DNA from: Bradyrhizobium guangxiense
GTDB lineage: Bacteria > Pseudomonadota > Alphaproteobacteria > Rhizobiales > Xanthobacteraceae
Assembly (NCBI RefSeq): GCF_004114915.1
Contig: NZ_CP022219.1
Location: forward strand, 310,001-374,000
Direction of reading: 5' to 3'
Length of the DNA stretch: 64,000 bases
Below, one piece after another: positions 50,119 to 58,641 of the stretch. Within the stretch, counting starts at the first letter, position 1. The number at the start of each line of letters is the position of its first letter. The notes below the pieces were generated by a model, which made no database searches, was not told the origin of the DNA, and saw only the letters and a list, made by a program, of their open reading frames with translations. The position numbers and the translations under genes were made by a program.

Positions 50119-50868
50119 ATGAAGGTCTTAGTGCCGGTAAAGCGGGTGGTCGATTACAACGTCAAGGTCCGCGTCAAGGGCGATGGATCGGGCGTTGAAC
50201 TCGCCAACGTCAAGATGTCGATGAACCCGTTCGACGAAATCGCAGTCGAGGAAGCGCTGCGCCTGAAGGAAGCCGGCAAGGCGACCGAAGTCGTGGTGGT
50301 CTCGATTGGACCTGCGCAGGCGTCGGAGACGATCCGCACCGGTCTTGCCATGGGCGCCGATCGCGGCATCCTGGTGAAAGCGGAAGGCACAGTCGAGCCG
50401 CTCGCGGTCGCCAAGATCCTGAAGAAGGTCGCGGACGAAGAGCAGCCCGGCCTGATCATTCTCGGCAAGCAGGCGATCGACGACGATTCCAATCAGACCG
50501 GCCAGATGCTGGCTGCGCTGCTCGGCTGGTCGCAGGCGACGTTTGCCTCGAAGCTCGAGGTCGAAGGTTCTGACTTCAAGGTGACCCGCGAAGTCGATGG
50601 CGGCCTGCAGACCGTGAAGCTGAAGGGACCGGCGATCGTCACCACCGATCTCCGTCTCAACGAGCCGCGCTACGCCTCGCTGCCCAACATCATGAAGGCG
50701 AAGAAGAAGCCGATCGCAGAGAAGGCCGTCGCCGATTACGGCGTCGACGTTGCCGCGCGTCTCGAGGTTCTCAAGACGACCGAACCGGCGGGCCGCAAGG
50801 CGGGCGTCAAGGTCAAGGACGTCGCCGAGCTGGTGTCGAAACTCAAGAACGAAGCCGGGGTGCTCTGA
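50119..50868 (+). CDS. etfB: Electron transfer flavoprotein subunit beta
   Basis: A 249-residue protein matching ETF beta: [20 protein letters not shown] at the N-terminus, [18 protein letters not shown], and the AMP-binding region [20 protein letters not shown]. With the alpha subunit it shuttles electrons from acyl-CoA and related dehydrogenases to ETF-quinone oxidoreductase. The ATG at 50119 follows GAAAGAGGA. The alpha-subunit gene starts at the last base of its stop codon. Confidence 0.97.
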   Translation: MKVLVPVKRVVDYNVKVRVKGDGSGVELANVKMSMNPFDEIAVEEALRLKEAGKATEVVVVSIGPAQASETIRTGLAMGADRGILVKAEGTVEPLAVAKILKKVADEEQPGLIILGKQAIDDDSNQTGQMLAALLGWSQATFASKLEVEGSDFKVTREVDGGLQTVKLKGPAIVTTDLRLNEPRYASLPNIMKAKKKPIAEKAVADYGVDVAARLEVLKTTEPAGRKAGVKVKDVAELVSKLKNEAGVL

Positions 50869-51812
50869 TGACGACGCTTCTGATTGCCGAACATGACAAT
50901 GCCTCGCTCAAGGATGCGACCAACAAGGCCCTGACCGCAGCTGGCGCGCTCGGCGCGGATGTCGAGGTCCTGGTCGCTGGCCAGAACGCCAAGGCTGCCG
51001 CCGATGCTGCGGCCAAGCTCGCCGGCGTGAAGAAAGTGCTGCTCGCCGACGGAGCCCTCTACGCGCACGATCTCGCCGAGCCGCTGGCCGCGTTGATCGT
51101 CTCGCTGGCTTCCAGCTATGACGCGATCGTCGCGCCCGCGACCTCGCGCTTCAAGAACGTGATGCCGCGTGTCGCCGCTCTGCTCGACGTCATGCAGGTG
51201 TCGGAGATCATCAAGGTGGTCGCGCCCGACACCTATGAGCGCCCGATCTATGCCGGCAACGCCATTCAGACCGTGAAGTCGAAGGACGCCAAGAAGGTCA
51301 TCACGGTGCGGACTTCGACCTTCGCTGCTGCAGGCGAGGGTGGCAACGCGCCGGTCGAAAGCGTCGCGGCGGCAGCCGATCCCGGCCTGTCGACCTTTGT
51401 CGGTGAGGAGGTTGCCAAGAGCGACCGTCCTGAACTGACCTCGGCCAAGATCATCGTCTCCGGTGGCCGCGCCATGCAGAGCCGCGAGAATTTTGCCAAG
51501 TACATCGAGCCGCTCGCCGACAAGCTCGGCGCCGGCGTCGGTGCCTCGCGTGCGGCGGTGGACGCCGGCTATGCGCCGAACGACTGGCAGGTCGGCCAGA
51601 CCGGCAAGGTCGTGGCCCCCGAGCTCTATGTCGCCGTCGGCATTTCCGGTGCGATCCAGCATCTGGCCGGCATGAAGGACTCCAAGGTGATCGTCGCGAT
51701 CAACAAGGACGAGGACGCGCCGATCTTCCAGGTTGCCGATTATGGCCTGGTCGCCGACCTCTACCAGGCGGTTCCGGAGCTGACGACCGAACTCGGCAAG
51801 CTCGGCAAGTAA
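50868..51812 (+). CDS. etfA: Electron transfer flavoprotein subunit alpha
   Basis: A 314-residue ETF alpha subunit. The C-terminal FAD domain has [47 protein letters not shown] and [20 protein letters not shown], the family signature. It binds FAD at the interface with the beta subunit. It overlaps etfB by one base and is closed by a strong terminator at 51826-51865. The dehydrogenase gene downstream is therefore separately transcribed, though functionally related. Confidence 0.97.
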   Translation: MTTLLIAEHDNASLKDATNKALTAAGALGADVEVLVAGQNAKAAADAAAKLAGVKKVLLADGALYAHDLAEPLAALIVSLASSYDAIVAPATSRFKNVMPRVAALLDVMQVSEIIKVVAPDTYERPIYAGNAIQTVKSKDAKKVITVRTSTFAAAGEGGNAPVESVAAAADPGLSTFVGEEVAKSDRPELTSAKIIVSGGRAMQSRENFAKYIEPLADKLGAGVGASRAAVDAGYAPNDWQVGQTGKVVAPELYVAVGISGAIQHLAGMKDSKVIVAINKDEDAPIFQVADYGLVADLYQAVPELTTELGKLGK

Positions 51813-51825
51813 AAGACCTCAAAAC

Positions 51826-51865
51826 CACCGGCCGGAGGTATAACTCCGGCCGGTGTTGCTTTTTT
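51826..51865 (+). terminator. Rho-independent terminator of etfBA
   Basis: Twelve-base arms caccggccggag (51826-51837) and ctccggccggtg (51844-51855) pair perfectly around gtataa, followed within a few bases by six T residues (51860-51865). Confidence 0.92.
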
Positions 51866-51918
51866 GAGCCGTTTTCTTGGCGTGGGGCGCGCCTTCGAAG
51901 CGATCCAATCTAGGTTTC

Positions 51919-51954
51919 GAGCCAAGGTTCTGATTAAATCAGACCTCCCGGCTC
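51919..51954. repeat. Degenerate copy of the GGTTCTGATT palindrome
   Basis: The core ggttctgattaaatcagacc is a relative of the perfect palindrome at 10193-10233 (ggttctgattgaatcagaacc core), with outer arms gagcc and ggctc. It lies between the etfBA terminator and the next gene. Confidence 0.6.
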
Positions 51955-52006
51955 AAGGGGTATAGGCAGGGCGCGCGCCTCGCGCGCCGTTCCGGTGGAT
52001 GACATT

Positions 52007-52888
52007 ATGGCGGCAGTGATCAAGAAGGTCGGCGTGATCGGCGCGGGGCAGATGGGCAATGGCATCGCGCATGTCGCGGCGCTCGCCGGCTTCGACGTGG
52101 TGCTCAACGACGTCTCGGCCGATCGCCTCAAATCGGGCATGGCCACCATCAACGGCAATCTGGCGCGCCAGGTCTCCAAGAAGGCCGTCTCCGAGGACGA
52201 CAAGACCAAGGCGATGGCGCGCATCACGCCCGCCGAAAAGCTCGACGACCTCGCCGATTGCGACCTCGTGATCGAGACCGCGGTCGAGAAGGAAGAGGTC
52301 AAGCGCAAGATCTTCCACGAGCTCTGCGCGGTGCTGAAGCCGGAGGCGATCGTCGCCTCCGATACGTCCTCGATCTCGATCACCCGGCTGGCCGCCGCCA
52401 CCGACCGCCCCGAGCGCTTCATCGGCATTCACTTCATGAATCCGGTTCCGCTGATGGAGCTGGTGGAATTGATCCGCGGCATCGCCACCGACGATTCGAC
52501 CTTCGAGACATCAAAGGAATTCGTCGCCAAGCTCGGCAAGCAGGTCGCGGTCTCCGAGGATTTCCCGGCTTTCATCGTCAACCGCATCTTGCTGCCGATG
52601 ATCAACGAGGCGATCTACACGCTGTACGAGGGCGTCGGCAATGTCGAGGCGATCGACGCGGCGATGAAGCTTGGGGCGCACCATCCGATGGGCCCGCTCG
52701 AGCTTGCCGATTTCATCGGGCTGGATACCTGTCTCTCCATCATGCAGGTGCTGCACGAGGGCCTCGCCGACTCCAAGTACCGCCCGTGCCCGCTGCTGGT
52801 GAAATACGTCGAAGCTGGCTGGCTCGGCCGCAAGACCCAGCGCGGCTTCTACGACTACCGCGGCGCCAAGCCGGTTCCGACGCGCTGA
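52007..52888 (+). CDS. 3-hydroxybutyryl-CoA dehydrogenase
   Basis: A 293-residue NAD-dependent 3-hydroxyacyl-CoA dehydrogenase. The Rossmann motif is VGVIGAGQMGNGIAH, the catalytic His lies in RFIGIHFMNPVPLMELVELI, and LGAHHPMGPLELADFIGLD is the C-terminal family signature. It oxidises 3-hydroxybutyryl-CoA (or similar) to the 3-oxo form in short-chain acyl-CoA metabolism. The gene follows etfBA, a common neighbour, after a terminator. The ATG at 52007 is given; GTG 51995 is a possible alternative. Confidence 0.94.
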   Translation: MAAVIKKVGVIGAGQMGNGIAHVAALAGFDVVLNDVSADRLKSGMATINGNLARQVSKKAVSEDDKTKAMARITPAEKLDDLADCDLVIETAVEKEEVKRKIFHELCAVLKPEAIVASDTSSISITRLAAATDRPERFIGIHFMNPVPLMELVELIRGIATDDSTFETSKEFVAKLGKQVAVSEDFPAFIVNRILLPMINEAIYTLYEGVGNVEAIDAAMKLGAHHPMGPLELADFIGLDTCLSIMQVLHEGLADSKYRPCPLLVKYVEAGWLGRKTQRGFYDYRGAKPVPTR

Positions 52889-52974
52889 TCCACCTTACGG
52901 CACCTCGGCCTGTATCAATTCATGTCGCGTTAACCTCTCGCGCCTAGGTTACGGCCGGTACGAGGGTTCGCGTA

Positions 52975-53169
52975 ATGGACATGATGGCAATGGTCAGCAC
53001 GATGCTGGCCGCTCAGCAAGGGGCGCTGCAGTCGAATATCGCGGCGACGCTGACCAAGCAGAACGCGGATATGGAGAGATCCACCGTCCTGACGCTGCTC
53101 GGCGCCGGCCAGCCCTCGCTCGCCAATGTCGGCCCTGGCGTCGGCGGCAATCTCAACGTGACGGCCTAG
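52975..53169 (+). CDS. YjfB-like putative motility protein
   Basis: A 64-residue protein matching the small YjfB family (putative motility proteins, PF14070): MDMMAMVSTMLAAQQGALQS, with ATLTKQNADMERSTVLTLL and a glycine-rich end. The family is found mostly in flagellated bacteria, but its role is not established. No flagellar gene is near. A dispersed repeat begins right after its stop. Confidence 0.75.
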   Translation: MDMMAMVSTMLAAQQGALQSNIAATLTKQNADMERSTVLTLLGAGQPSLANVGPGVGGNLNVTA

Positions 53170-53170
53170 C

Positions 53171-53217
53171 CGCATGATCCGGAAACGTGGGAACCGGTTT
53201 TCCGATCAGATCATGCG
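53171..53217. repeat. Dispersed inverted repeat (GCATGATC family)
   Basis: The arms cgcatgatc (53171-53179) and gatcatgcg (53209-53217) pair perfectly and enclose ggaaacgtgggaaccggttt. I recognise the type as widespread in Bradyrhizobium and other Rhizobiales. It lies between convergent genes and may help terminate transcription. Confidence 0.75.
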
Positions 53218-53229
53218 AAAAACGAGCCT

Positions 53230-53895
53230 CTAAAGCGACGCGGCGGCCTTGCCGGTTGCGGCCCGGATCAGCTTGAGCGCATCCTCGCTCGCCCATTCCG
53301 CCGGCCCAGCGATCGTCGCGATCTCGCAGCCTTGCGGGTCGACCAACACGGAGGTCGGCATGCCCAGGGCCCGGCCTATGGCCTTAAGATCCTGAAAAAC
53401 CTTGGCTTTCTGATCGCTAAAATAGCTGAGTTTGGCCAGATTGGCCTCTTTCAGGAAGTTTTTCGGCTTCTCGGGGTCGCGGGTGTCGATATTGATCGCC
53501 ACCACCTCGAAATTCGGGCCCGACAGCTTGCCCTGGAGCTCGTCGAGCGCCGGCATTTCCTTCCGGCACGGCACGCACCAGGTGGCCCAAAGGTTGACCA
53601 GCAGCGTCTTGCCGCGGAAATCCGACAGCTTCTTCGGCTTGCCGTCGGTGTCCTCGAAGGCGAGGTCGGGCAGCTTCAGTGGCGCGCTCGCCATGGTCAG
53701 CGCCGCCAGCTCGCCATGGGCGAGCGGGGCGATTTTCTGCGCCGTCGCCACCGCCGGCTTGCAGGTCGGATCGCCGCCAGGCGACCGGCCCAGGCCCAGC
53801 CCGTACAGCGCGGCAAAGCCCGCCAGGCCCCCGATCGCCACGGTGGCGATGACGAGGGGGATCCGGCGCGTGGCGGAGGGCTTCTGGTCGAGCAT
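53230..53895 (-). CDS. tlpA: TlpA thiol:disulfide oxidoreductase
   Basis: A 221-residue membrane-anchored thioredoxin-like protein. An N-terminal uncleaved helix ([20 protein letters not shown]) leads to a periplasmic thioredoxin domain with the active site [20 protein letters not shown] (Cys107, Cys110). A further Cys45 and one near the C-terminus (DPQGCEI) form the second disulfide known from TlpA. The length and numbering match Bradyrhizobium TlpA, which reduces ScoI and the CuA site in cytochrome aa3 assembly. The start MLDQ at 53895 is chosen; four more residues are possible upstream. It is divergent from argH. Confidence 0.95.
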   Translation of the reverse strand: MLDQKPSATRRIPLVIATVAIGGLAGFAALYGLGLGRSPGGDPTCKPAVATAQKIAPLAHGELAALTMASAPLKLPDLAFEDTDGKPKKLSDFRGKTLLVNLWATWCVPCRKEMPALDELQGKLSGPNFEVVAINIDTRDPEKPKNFLKEANLAKLSYFSDQKAKVFQDLKAIGRALGMPTSVLVDPQGCEIATIAGPAEWASEDALKLIRAATGKAAASL

Positions 53896-53996
53896 ATCGT
53901 TTGTCATCCGGTCGCAGATATGGCTATCAGGGGCCTCTTAATACGGCTGGGGGCGGGCAGCAAACGTGCGGCAAATCAAGGCGTGAGCAGGGGATC

Positions 53997-55394
53997 ATGA
54001 GCAACAAGATGTGGGGCGGCCGGTTCTCGGAACGTCCCGATGAGATCATGGAAGAGATCAACGTCTCCATCGACGTCGATCGTCACCTCTTCGCCCAGGA
54101 CATCGCCGCGTCCAAGGCCCACGCTGCGATGCTCGCCAGCCAAGGCATCATCACGGGCTCTGATGCGAAAAATATCGGCAAGGGTCTAGACACGATTTTG
54201 TCAGAGATCGGCAAGGGCGGCTTCGCGTTCAAGCGCGCGCTCGAGGACATCCATATGAATGTCGAGAGCCGCCTGTCCGAGCTGATCGGCCCGGCTGCCG
54301 GCCGCCTGCACACCGCGCGCTCACGCAACGACCAGGTCGCGACTGACTTCCGTCTCTATGTCCGCGACATCGTCGACGAGACCGATGCGGCGCTCGCCGC
54401 GTTCCAGCACGCCCTGGTCGAGCGTGCGCTGGAGCACGCCGGCACCGTGATGCCCGGCTTCACGCATCTGCAGACCGCGCAGCCCGTGACCTTCGGCCAT
54501 CATCTGCTTGCCTATGTCGAGATGGCCGCGCGCGATCGCGGCCGCTTCCAGGATGCGCGCAAGCGGCTCAACGAATCCCCGCTCGGCGCCGCCGCTCTGG
54601 CCGGCACCTCGTTCCCGATCGACCGCCATGCCACAGCGAAGGCGCTCCTCTTCGACCGGCCAATGGCGAACTCGCTCGATGCCGTCTCCGACCGCGACTT
54701 CGTGCTGGAGACGCTGTCGGCGGCCTCGATCTGCGCCGTGCATATGTCGCGCTTCGCCGAGGAGATCGTGATCTGGACCTCGCCGCTGGTCGGCATGATC
54801 CGGCTCAGCGACAAGTTCACCACGGGATCCTCGATCATGCCGCAGAAGCGCAATCCGGACGCCGCCGAGCTCGTGCGCGCCAAGACCGGCCGCGTCATCG
54901 GCGCGCTCAACGGCCTGCTGATCGTGATGAAGGGCCTGCCGCTCGCTTATCAAAAGGACATGCAGGAGGACAAGCAGGGCGCCATGGAAGGTTTCGCGGC
55001 GCTGTCGCTGGCGATCCGTGCCATGACCGGCATGGTCCGCGACCTCGTGCCTGACCAAGCCAAGATGAAGCTTGCTGCGGGCGAGGGCTATGCCACCGCA
55101 ACCGATCTCGCCGACTGGCTGGTGCGGACGCTGAAAATGCCGTTCCGCGAGGCCCATCACGTCACCGGCCGCATCGTCGCCAAGGCCGCCGAGGGCGGCG
55201 TGGCGCTGCACGAGCTGCCGCTCAAGGAGATGCAGGCGATCGAGCCGAAGATCACCAAGGACGTGTTCGGCGTGCTCTCGGTCGAATCGTCGGTGAAGAG
55301 CCGCACCAGCTTCGGCGGCACCGCGCCGAAGAACGTGGCGTCGCAGGCCAAGGCCTGGTTGAGACGGCTGGAAAAAGAGCGAAAATTGGGCTGA
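53997..55394 (+). CDS. argH: Argininosuccinate lyase
   Basis: A 465-residue enzyme of the fumarase/ASL superfamily. The signature [20 protein letters not shown] is complete, and [20 protein letters not shown] and [20 protein letters not shown] match ArgH throughout. It catalyses the last step of arginine synthesis, argininosuccinate to arginine plus fumarate. The lptM and lysA genes follow, the order usual in this group of Alphaproteobacteria. It begins about 100 bases from tlpA on the opposite strand. Confidence 0.97.
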   Translation: MSNKMWGGRFSERPDEIMEEINVSIDVDRHLFAQDIAASKAHAAMLASQGIITGSDAKNIGKGLDTILSEIGKGGFAFKRALEDIHMNVESRLSELIGPAAGRLHTARSRNDQVATDFRLYVRDIVDETDAALAAFQHALVERALEHAGTVMPGFTHLQTAQPVTFGHHLLAYVEMAARDRGRFQDARKRLNESPLGAAALAGTSFPIDRHATAKALLFDRPMANSLDAVSDRDFVLETLSAASICAVHMSRFAEEIVIWTSPLVGMIRLSDKFTTGSSIMPQKRNPDAAELVRAKTGRVIGALNGLLIVMKGLPLAYQKDMQEDKQGAMEGFAALSLAIRAMTGMVRDLVPDQAKMKLAAGEGYATATDLADWLVRTLKMPFREAHHVTGRIVAKAAEGGVALHELPLKEMQAIEPKITKDVFGVLSVESSVKSRTSFGGTAPKNVASQAKAWLRRLEKERKLG

Positions 55395-55488
55395 GGGCAA
55401 AATTTCGCTGATGTTTCATAGTCATCCGGGCTCTCGCCAGAGCGTGCCAATCTCTGTATGGTGCCGCCCGCGTAGTGGGGATTTCGTC

Positions 55489-55785
55489 GTGACGTCAAAG
55501 TTTCGCCCGGCCGGTTCGGGGTGGGCCATCATTGTCTTGAGCCTGACGGCGCTCGCGCTGGCCGGATGCGGCCGCAAGGGTCCGCTGGATCTGCCGCCGA
55601 CCGCCGCCAACGCGCCTGCAGCCACCGGCGGCGCGCCCGTCGACGAGACCGCAGCCCAGAAGACGCCGAGCCTGTTCGACCCCACCTCCACTTCCGGCGC
55701 GGATGCCGCGCCCGCGGCGGCCAAGGGTCGGAAGAAACCGTTTATTCTCGACCCGCTCCTGGACGAACCTCCCGGCAGGAAATAA
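55489..55785 (+). CDS. lptM: LPS-assembly lipoprotein LptM-like
   Basis: A 98-residue lipoprotein. A short hydrophobic leader ends in the lipobox LALAGC, followed directly by GRKGPLDLPP, the conserved start of LptM (YifL). The rest is Ala/Pro-rich and disordered. In E. coli LptM helps the LptDE LPS translocon mature. Between argH and lysA it occupies its usual genomic position. The start is GTG 55489 with GTGGGG upstream; the longer upstream frame is not leader-like. Confidence 0.88.
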   Translation: MTSKFRPAGSGWAIIVLSLTALALAGCGRKGPLDLPPTAANAPAATGGAPVDETAAQKTPSLFDPTSTSGADAAPAAAKGRKKPFILDPLLDEPPGRK

Positions 55786-55808
55786 GCCGGGACAACCGAG
55801 CCTAAGCC

Positions 55809-57074
55809 ATGAACCATTTCGACTATCGCAACGGCGTGCTGCACGCCGAGGCGGTGAACCTGTCCGAGCTGGCCGCCACCGTCGGCACGCCGTTCTATTG
55901 CTATTCGACCGCGACGCTGGAGCGGCACTACCGCGTCTTCACCGACGCCTTCGCCGGTGAAAAGGTGCTGGTCTGCTACGCCATGAAGGCGAACTCCAAC
56001 CAGTCGGTGCTGCGCACGCTGGCCAAGCTCGGCGCCGGCGCCGACGTCGTCTCCGGCGGCGAGTTGAAGCGGGCGCTGGCGGCCGGCATTCCGCCGAACA
56101 AGATCCTGTTCTCCGGTGTCGGCAAGACCGAGACGGAGCTGCGCGCCGCGCTCGCCGCCGACATCCTCTGCCTCAACGTCGAATCCGAGCCCGAGCTCGA
56201 GCTGCTGTCGCGCCTTGCGACCGAGATGGGCAAGACCGCGCGCATCTCGCTCCGGGTCAATCCCGATGTCGATGCCGGCACGCATGCCAAGATCTCCACC
56301 GGCAAGTCCGAGAACAAGTTCGGCATCCCGATCGTGCATGCCCGCGAGGTCTATGCCCGCGCTGCGACACTCCCGGGCATCGAGGTGACCGGCACCGACG
56401 TGCATATCGGCAGCCAGATCACCGACCTGTCCGGGATGGAGACCGCGTTCCGCATCCTCTCCGAATTCGTGCAGACGCTGCGCGCCGACGGCCACAACAT
56501 CAGCCACGTCGATTTCGGCGGCGGTCTCGGCATTCCCTATTACATGGATCGCGAGGCGCCGCCGGCGCCGGCTGCCTATGCCGCCATGGTCAAGCGCGTC
56601 AGCCACAATCTCGGCTGCACGCTGATGTTCGAGCCCGGCCGCATGATCGTCGGCAATGCCGGCATCCTGGTCGCCAGGGTGATCTATGTGAAGCACGGCG
56701 ACGGCAAGAATTTCGTCATCATCGACGCGGCGATGAACGACCTCATTCGCCCGACGCTGTATGAGGCGCATCACGACATCCTGCCGGTGACGCAGCCCGC
56801 CGCGGGCGCCGCCACCATCATGGCCGATGTCGTCGGCCCGGTCTGCGAGACCGGCGACTATCTCGCGCTCGACCGTACGCTGCCCGCGCCGAAGCCCGGC
56901 GACCTCCTCGCCATCATGACTGCGGGGGCCTATGGCGCAGTGCAGGCCGGCACCTACAACACCCGCCCGCTGGTGCCGGAGGTGCTGGTGAAGGACGACC
57001 AGTTCGCCGTCATTCGCCCGCGTGTGGAGGTCGAGCAGCTGATCGCGATGGATACGCCCGCGCCGTGGCTGTGA
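55809..57074 (+). CDS. lysA: Diaminopimelate decarboxylase
   Basis: A 421-residue PLP enzyme of the alanine-racemase-fold group. The PLP lysine is in VCYAMKANSNQSVLRTLAKL, the glycine-rich phosphate-binding loop in HVDFGGGLGIPYY, and EPGRMIVGNAG is the C-terminal signature. It makes lysine from meso-diaminopimelate. It lies 23 bases after lptM and closes the argH-lptM-lysA operon. Confidence 0.97.
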   Translation: MNHFDYRNGVLHAEAVNLSELAATVGTPFYCYSTATLERHYRVFTDAFAGEKVLVCYAMKANSNQSVLRTLAKLGAGADVVSGGELKRALAAGIPPNKILFSGVGKTETELRAALAADILCLNVESEPELELLSRLATEMGKTARISLRVNPDVDAGTHAKISTGKSENKFGIPIVHAREVYARAATLPGIEVTGTDVHIGSQITDLSGMETAFRILSEFVQTLRADGHNISHVDFGGGLGIPYYMDREAPPAPAAYAAMVKRVSHNLGCTLMFEPGRMIVGNAGILVARVIYVKHGDGKNFVIIDAAMNDLIRPTLYEAHHDILPVTQPAAGAATIMADVVGPVCETGDYLALDRTLPAPKPGDLLAIMTAGAYGAVQAGTYNTRPLVPEVLVKDDQFAVIRPRVEVEQLIAMDTPAPWL

Positions 57075-57112
57075 GGTGACGACCGTAGCCCGGATGGAGC
57101 GTTGTGGGACGG

Positions 57113-58021
57113 CTACTTCCCCCCCAATCCGCCCTTCGCTCCACCGACCACGACGCCCGCCTTCTTCTCGATCGGCTTGATCGCCGCGGTGAAATCCGAC
57201 TCGGCGCCTTCCGCAGCTATGACGGTCTCCCACAGCCGCCCGACCGCATCCGCAACCTCCATCGACAGGCCGAGCTGCTTCATCTCCTCCAGCGCCAGCC
57301 GGACGTCCTTCACCATCAGTCCGGTGGCGAAGCCGAAGTCGAAGCTGCGCGGCAGCACCGAGCGTGGAAACTTGTCGCGGCTCGCCGTGTTCATGCCGGA
57401 GCCGGCGTTGATGACGTCGATCATCACGGCGGGGTCGAGCCCGGCTTTCACGCCCATCACTACGGCTTCCGAGGTCGCCACGATCGCCGTCGCCGACAGG
57501 AAATTGTTGGCGAGCTTCATGGTCTGCGCCGCGCCCGGCTTCTCGCCGATGAAGAACACTTTTCCAATCACGTCGAGAACCGGTTTGAGCAGCTCGAACT
57601 CCGCCTTCGGCCCCGACACCATCACCGCCAGCGTGCCCTTCTCGGCGCCGCCAACGCCGCCGGAGACGGGACAGTCGATCTGCACGATGTCGCGCTTGGC
57701 GAGCAGGCCGTGAATCTTCACGGCCATCGCCGAGCCGACCGTGGAGAGATCGACGAAGCGTTTGGCCCGCTTGCCTTCGATCACGCCGTTCGCGCCGGTT
57801 GCAACCTCGAGCGAAGCCTGCAGCGAAGGCAGGCTCGCCATCACGGTCTCGACCTGATCGGCGACGTCCTTCGGTGATGTCGCGGCCGTCGCGCCGAGCG
57901 CCGCCAGCTTGCCCGCGACCTCGTTGCGCGTGTCGAACACGACGAGCCTGTGCCCGGCCTCGATCAGCCGCCGCGCCATCGGCAAACCCATGTTTCCGAG
58001 GCCGATGAATCCGATGTCCAT
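57113..58021 (-). CDS. 3-hydroxyisobutyrate-dehydrogenase-family oxidoreductase
   Basis: A 302-residue NAD(P)-dependent beta-hydroxyacid dehydrogenase. The N-terminal Rossmann motif is DIGFIGLGNMGLPMARRLIE, the substrate-binding motif CPVSGGVGGAEKGTLAVMVS, and the catalytic lysine is in GAAQTMKLANNFLSATAIVA. Members oxidise 3-hydroxyisobutyrate, tartronate semialdehyde or similar. A carboxymuconolactone-decarboxylase-family gene lies upstream on the same strand (gap 61 bases), so the two may work together. Specific substrate unknown. Confidence 0.93.
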   Translation of the reverse strand: MDIGFIGLGNMGLPMARRLIEAGHRLVVFDTRNEVAGKLAALGATAATSPKDVADQVETVMASLPSLQASLEVATGANGVIEGKRAKRFVDLSTVGSAMAVKIHGLLAKRDIVQIDCPVSGGVGGAEKGTLAVMVSGPKAEFELLKPVLDVIGKVFFIGEKPGAAQTMKLANNFLSATAIVATSEAVVMGVKAGLDPAVMIDVINAGSGMNTASRDKFPRSVLPRSFDFGFATGLMVKDVRLALEEMKQLGLSMEVADAVGRLWETVIAAEGAESDFTAAIKPIEKKAGVVVGGAKGGLGGK

Positions 58022-58082
58022 GGTGCTTCCTTGTTTCTTCTTCGTTGTTCGTTGTACGGGAGGCGGCGATTGGCGCTGCTGC

Positions 58083-58466
58083 TCAGGCCTTGGCGTCGAT
58101 CTCCGCGAACACCTCGCGCGCGATGCGGAAACTGTCGACCGCGGCGGGCATGCCGCCATAGATCGCGACCTGCATCAGGATCTCGCGGATTTCCTCGCGG
58201 GTGACGCCGTTGGTCAGCGCGCCCTTCAGATGCGCGCGGAATTCGTGCTGGCGGTTGAGGATCGCGATCATCGCGATATTGAGCATGCTGCGGGTCTTGC
58301 GTGGTAGTTCCTCGCGGCCCCACACCGTGCCCCAGCAATATTCGTTCAGCATTTCCTGGAACGGACGGTTGAACTCGTCGACGTTCTTCAGGGCATTGTT
58401 GACATAGGCCTCGCCCAGCACCGCTTTGCGGACCTCCAGGCCCTTGTCGTGCATCTTCTTGTCCAT
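58083..58466 (-). CDS. Carboxymuconolactone-decarboxylase-family protein
   Basis: A 127-residue single-domain protein of the CMD family. Characteristic segments are EMLNEYCWGTVWGREELPRK and RSMLNIAMIAILNRQHEFRA followed by HLKGALTNGVTREEIREIL. Some members decarboxylate 4-carboxymuconolactone in protocatechuate breakdown; others are AhpD-like peroxidase partners, but the CxxC of AhpD is missing here. It is first in a likely two-gene operon with the hydroxyacid dehydrogenase. Confidence 0.9.
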   Translation of the reverse strand: MDKKMHDKGLEVRKAVLGEAYVNNALKNVDEFNRPFQEMLNEYCWGTVWGREELPRKTRSMLNIAMIAILNRQHEFRAHLKGALTNGVTREEIREILMQVAIYGGMPAAVDSFRIAREVFAEIDAKA

Positions 58467-58641
58467 GGCGTTCCCCTTGTTTCCTTGCGCTTGTCGCGGG
58501 TGGCGCGGAAATTACGGGGTTGGGCCGGGCCAGTCACGTCCTCGTGTTATGCGGGAAAAGGGGTGTCTCCCGTACAGGAACGGATGCCTCAGTGCTGCCG
58601 TTGTGGTACGCTTCTCTCTACCGGGCAACCTGGAGAGCTGA

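Noticed and set aside
55422..57233. Minus-strand frame of 603 codons opposite lysA and lptM
   Set aside because: Both plus-strand genes are unmistakable and in their usual order; the antisense frame has no motif.
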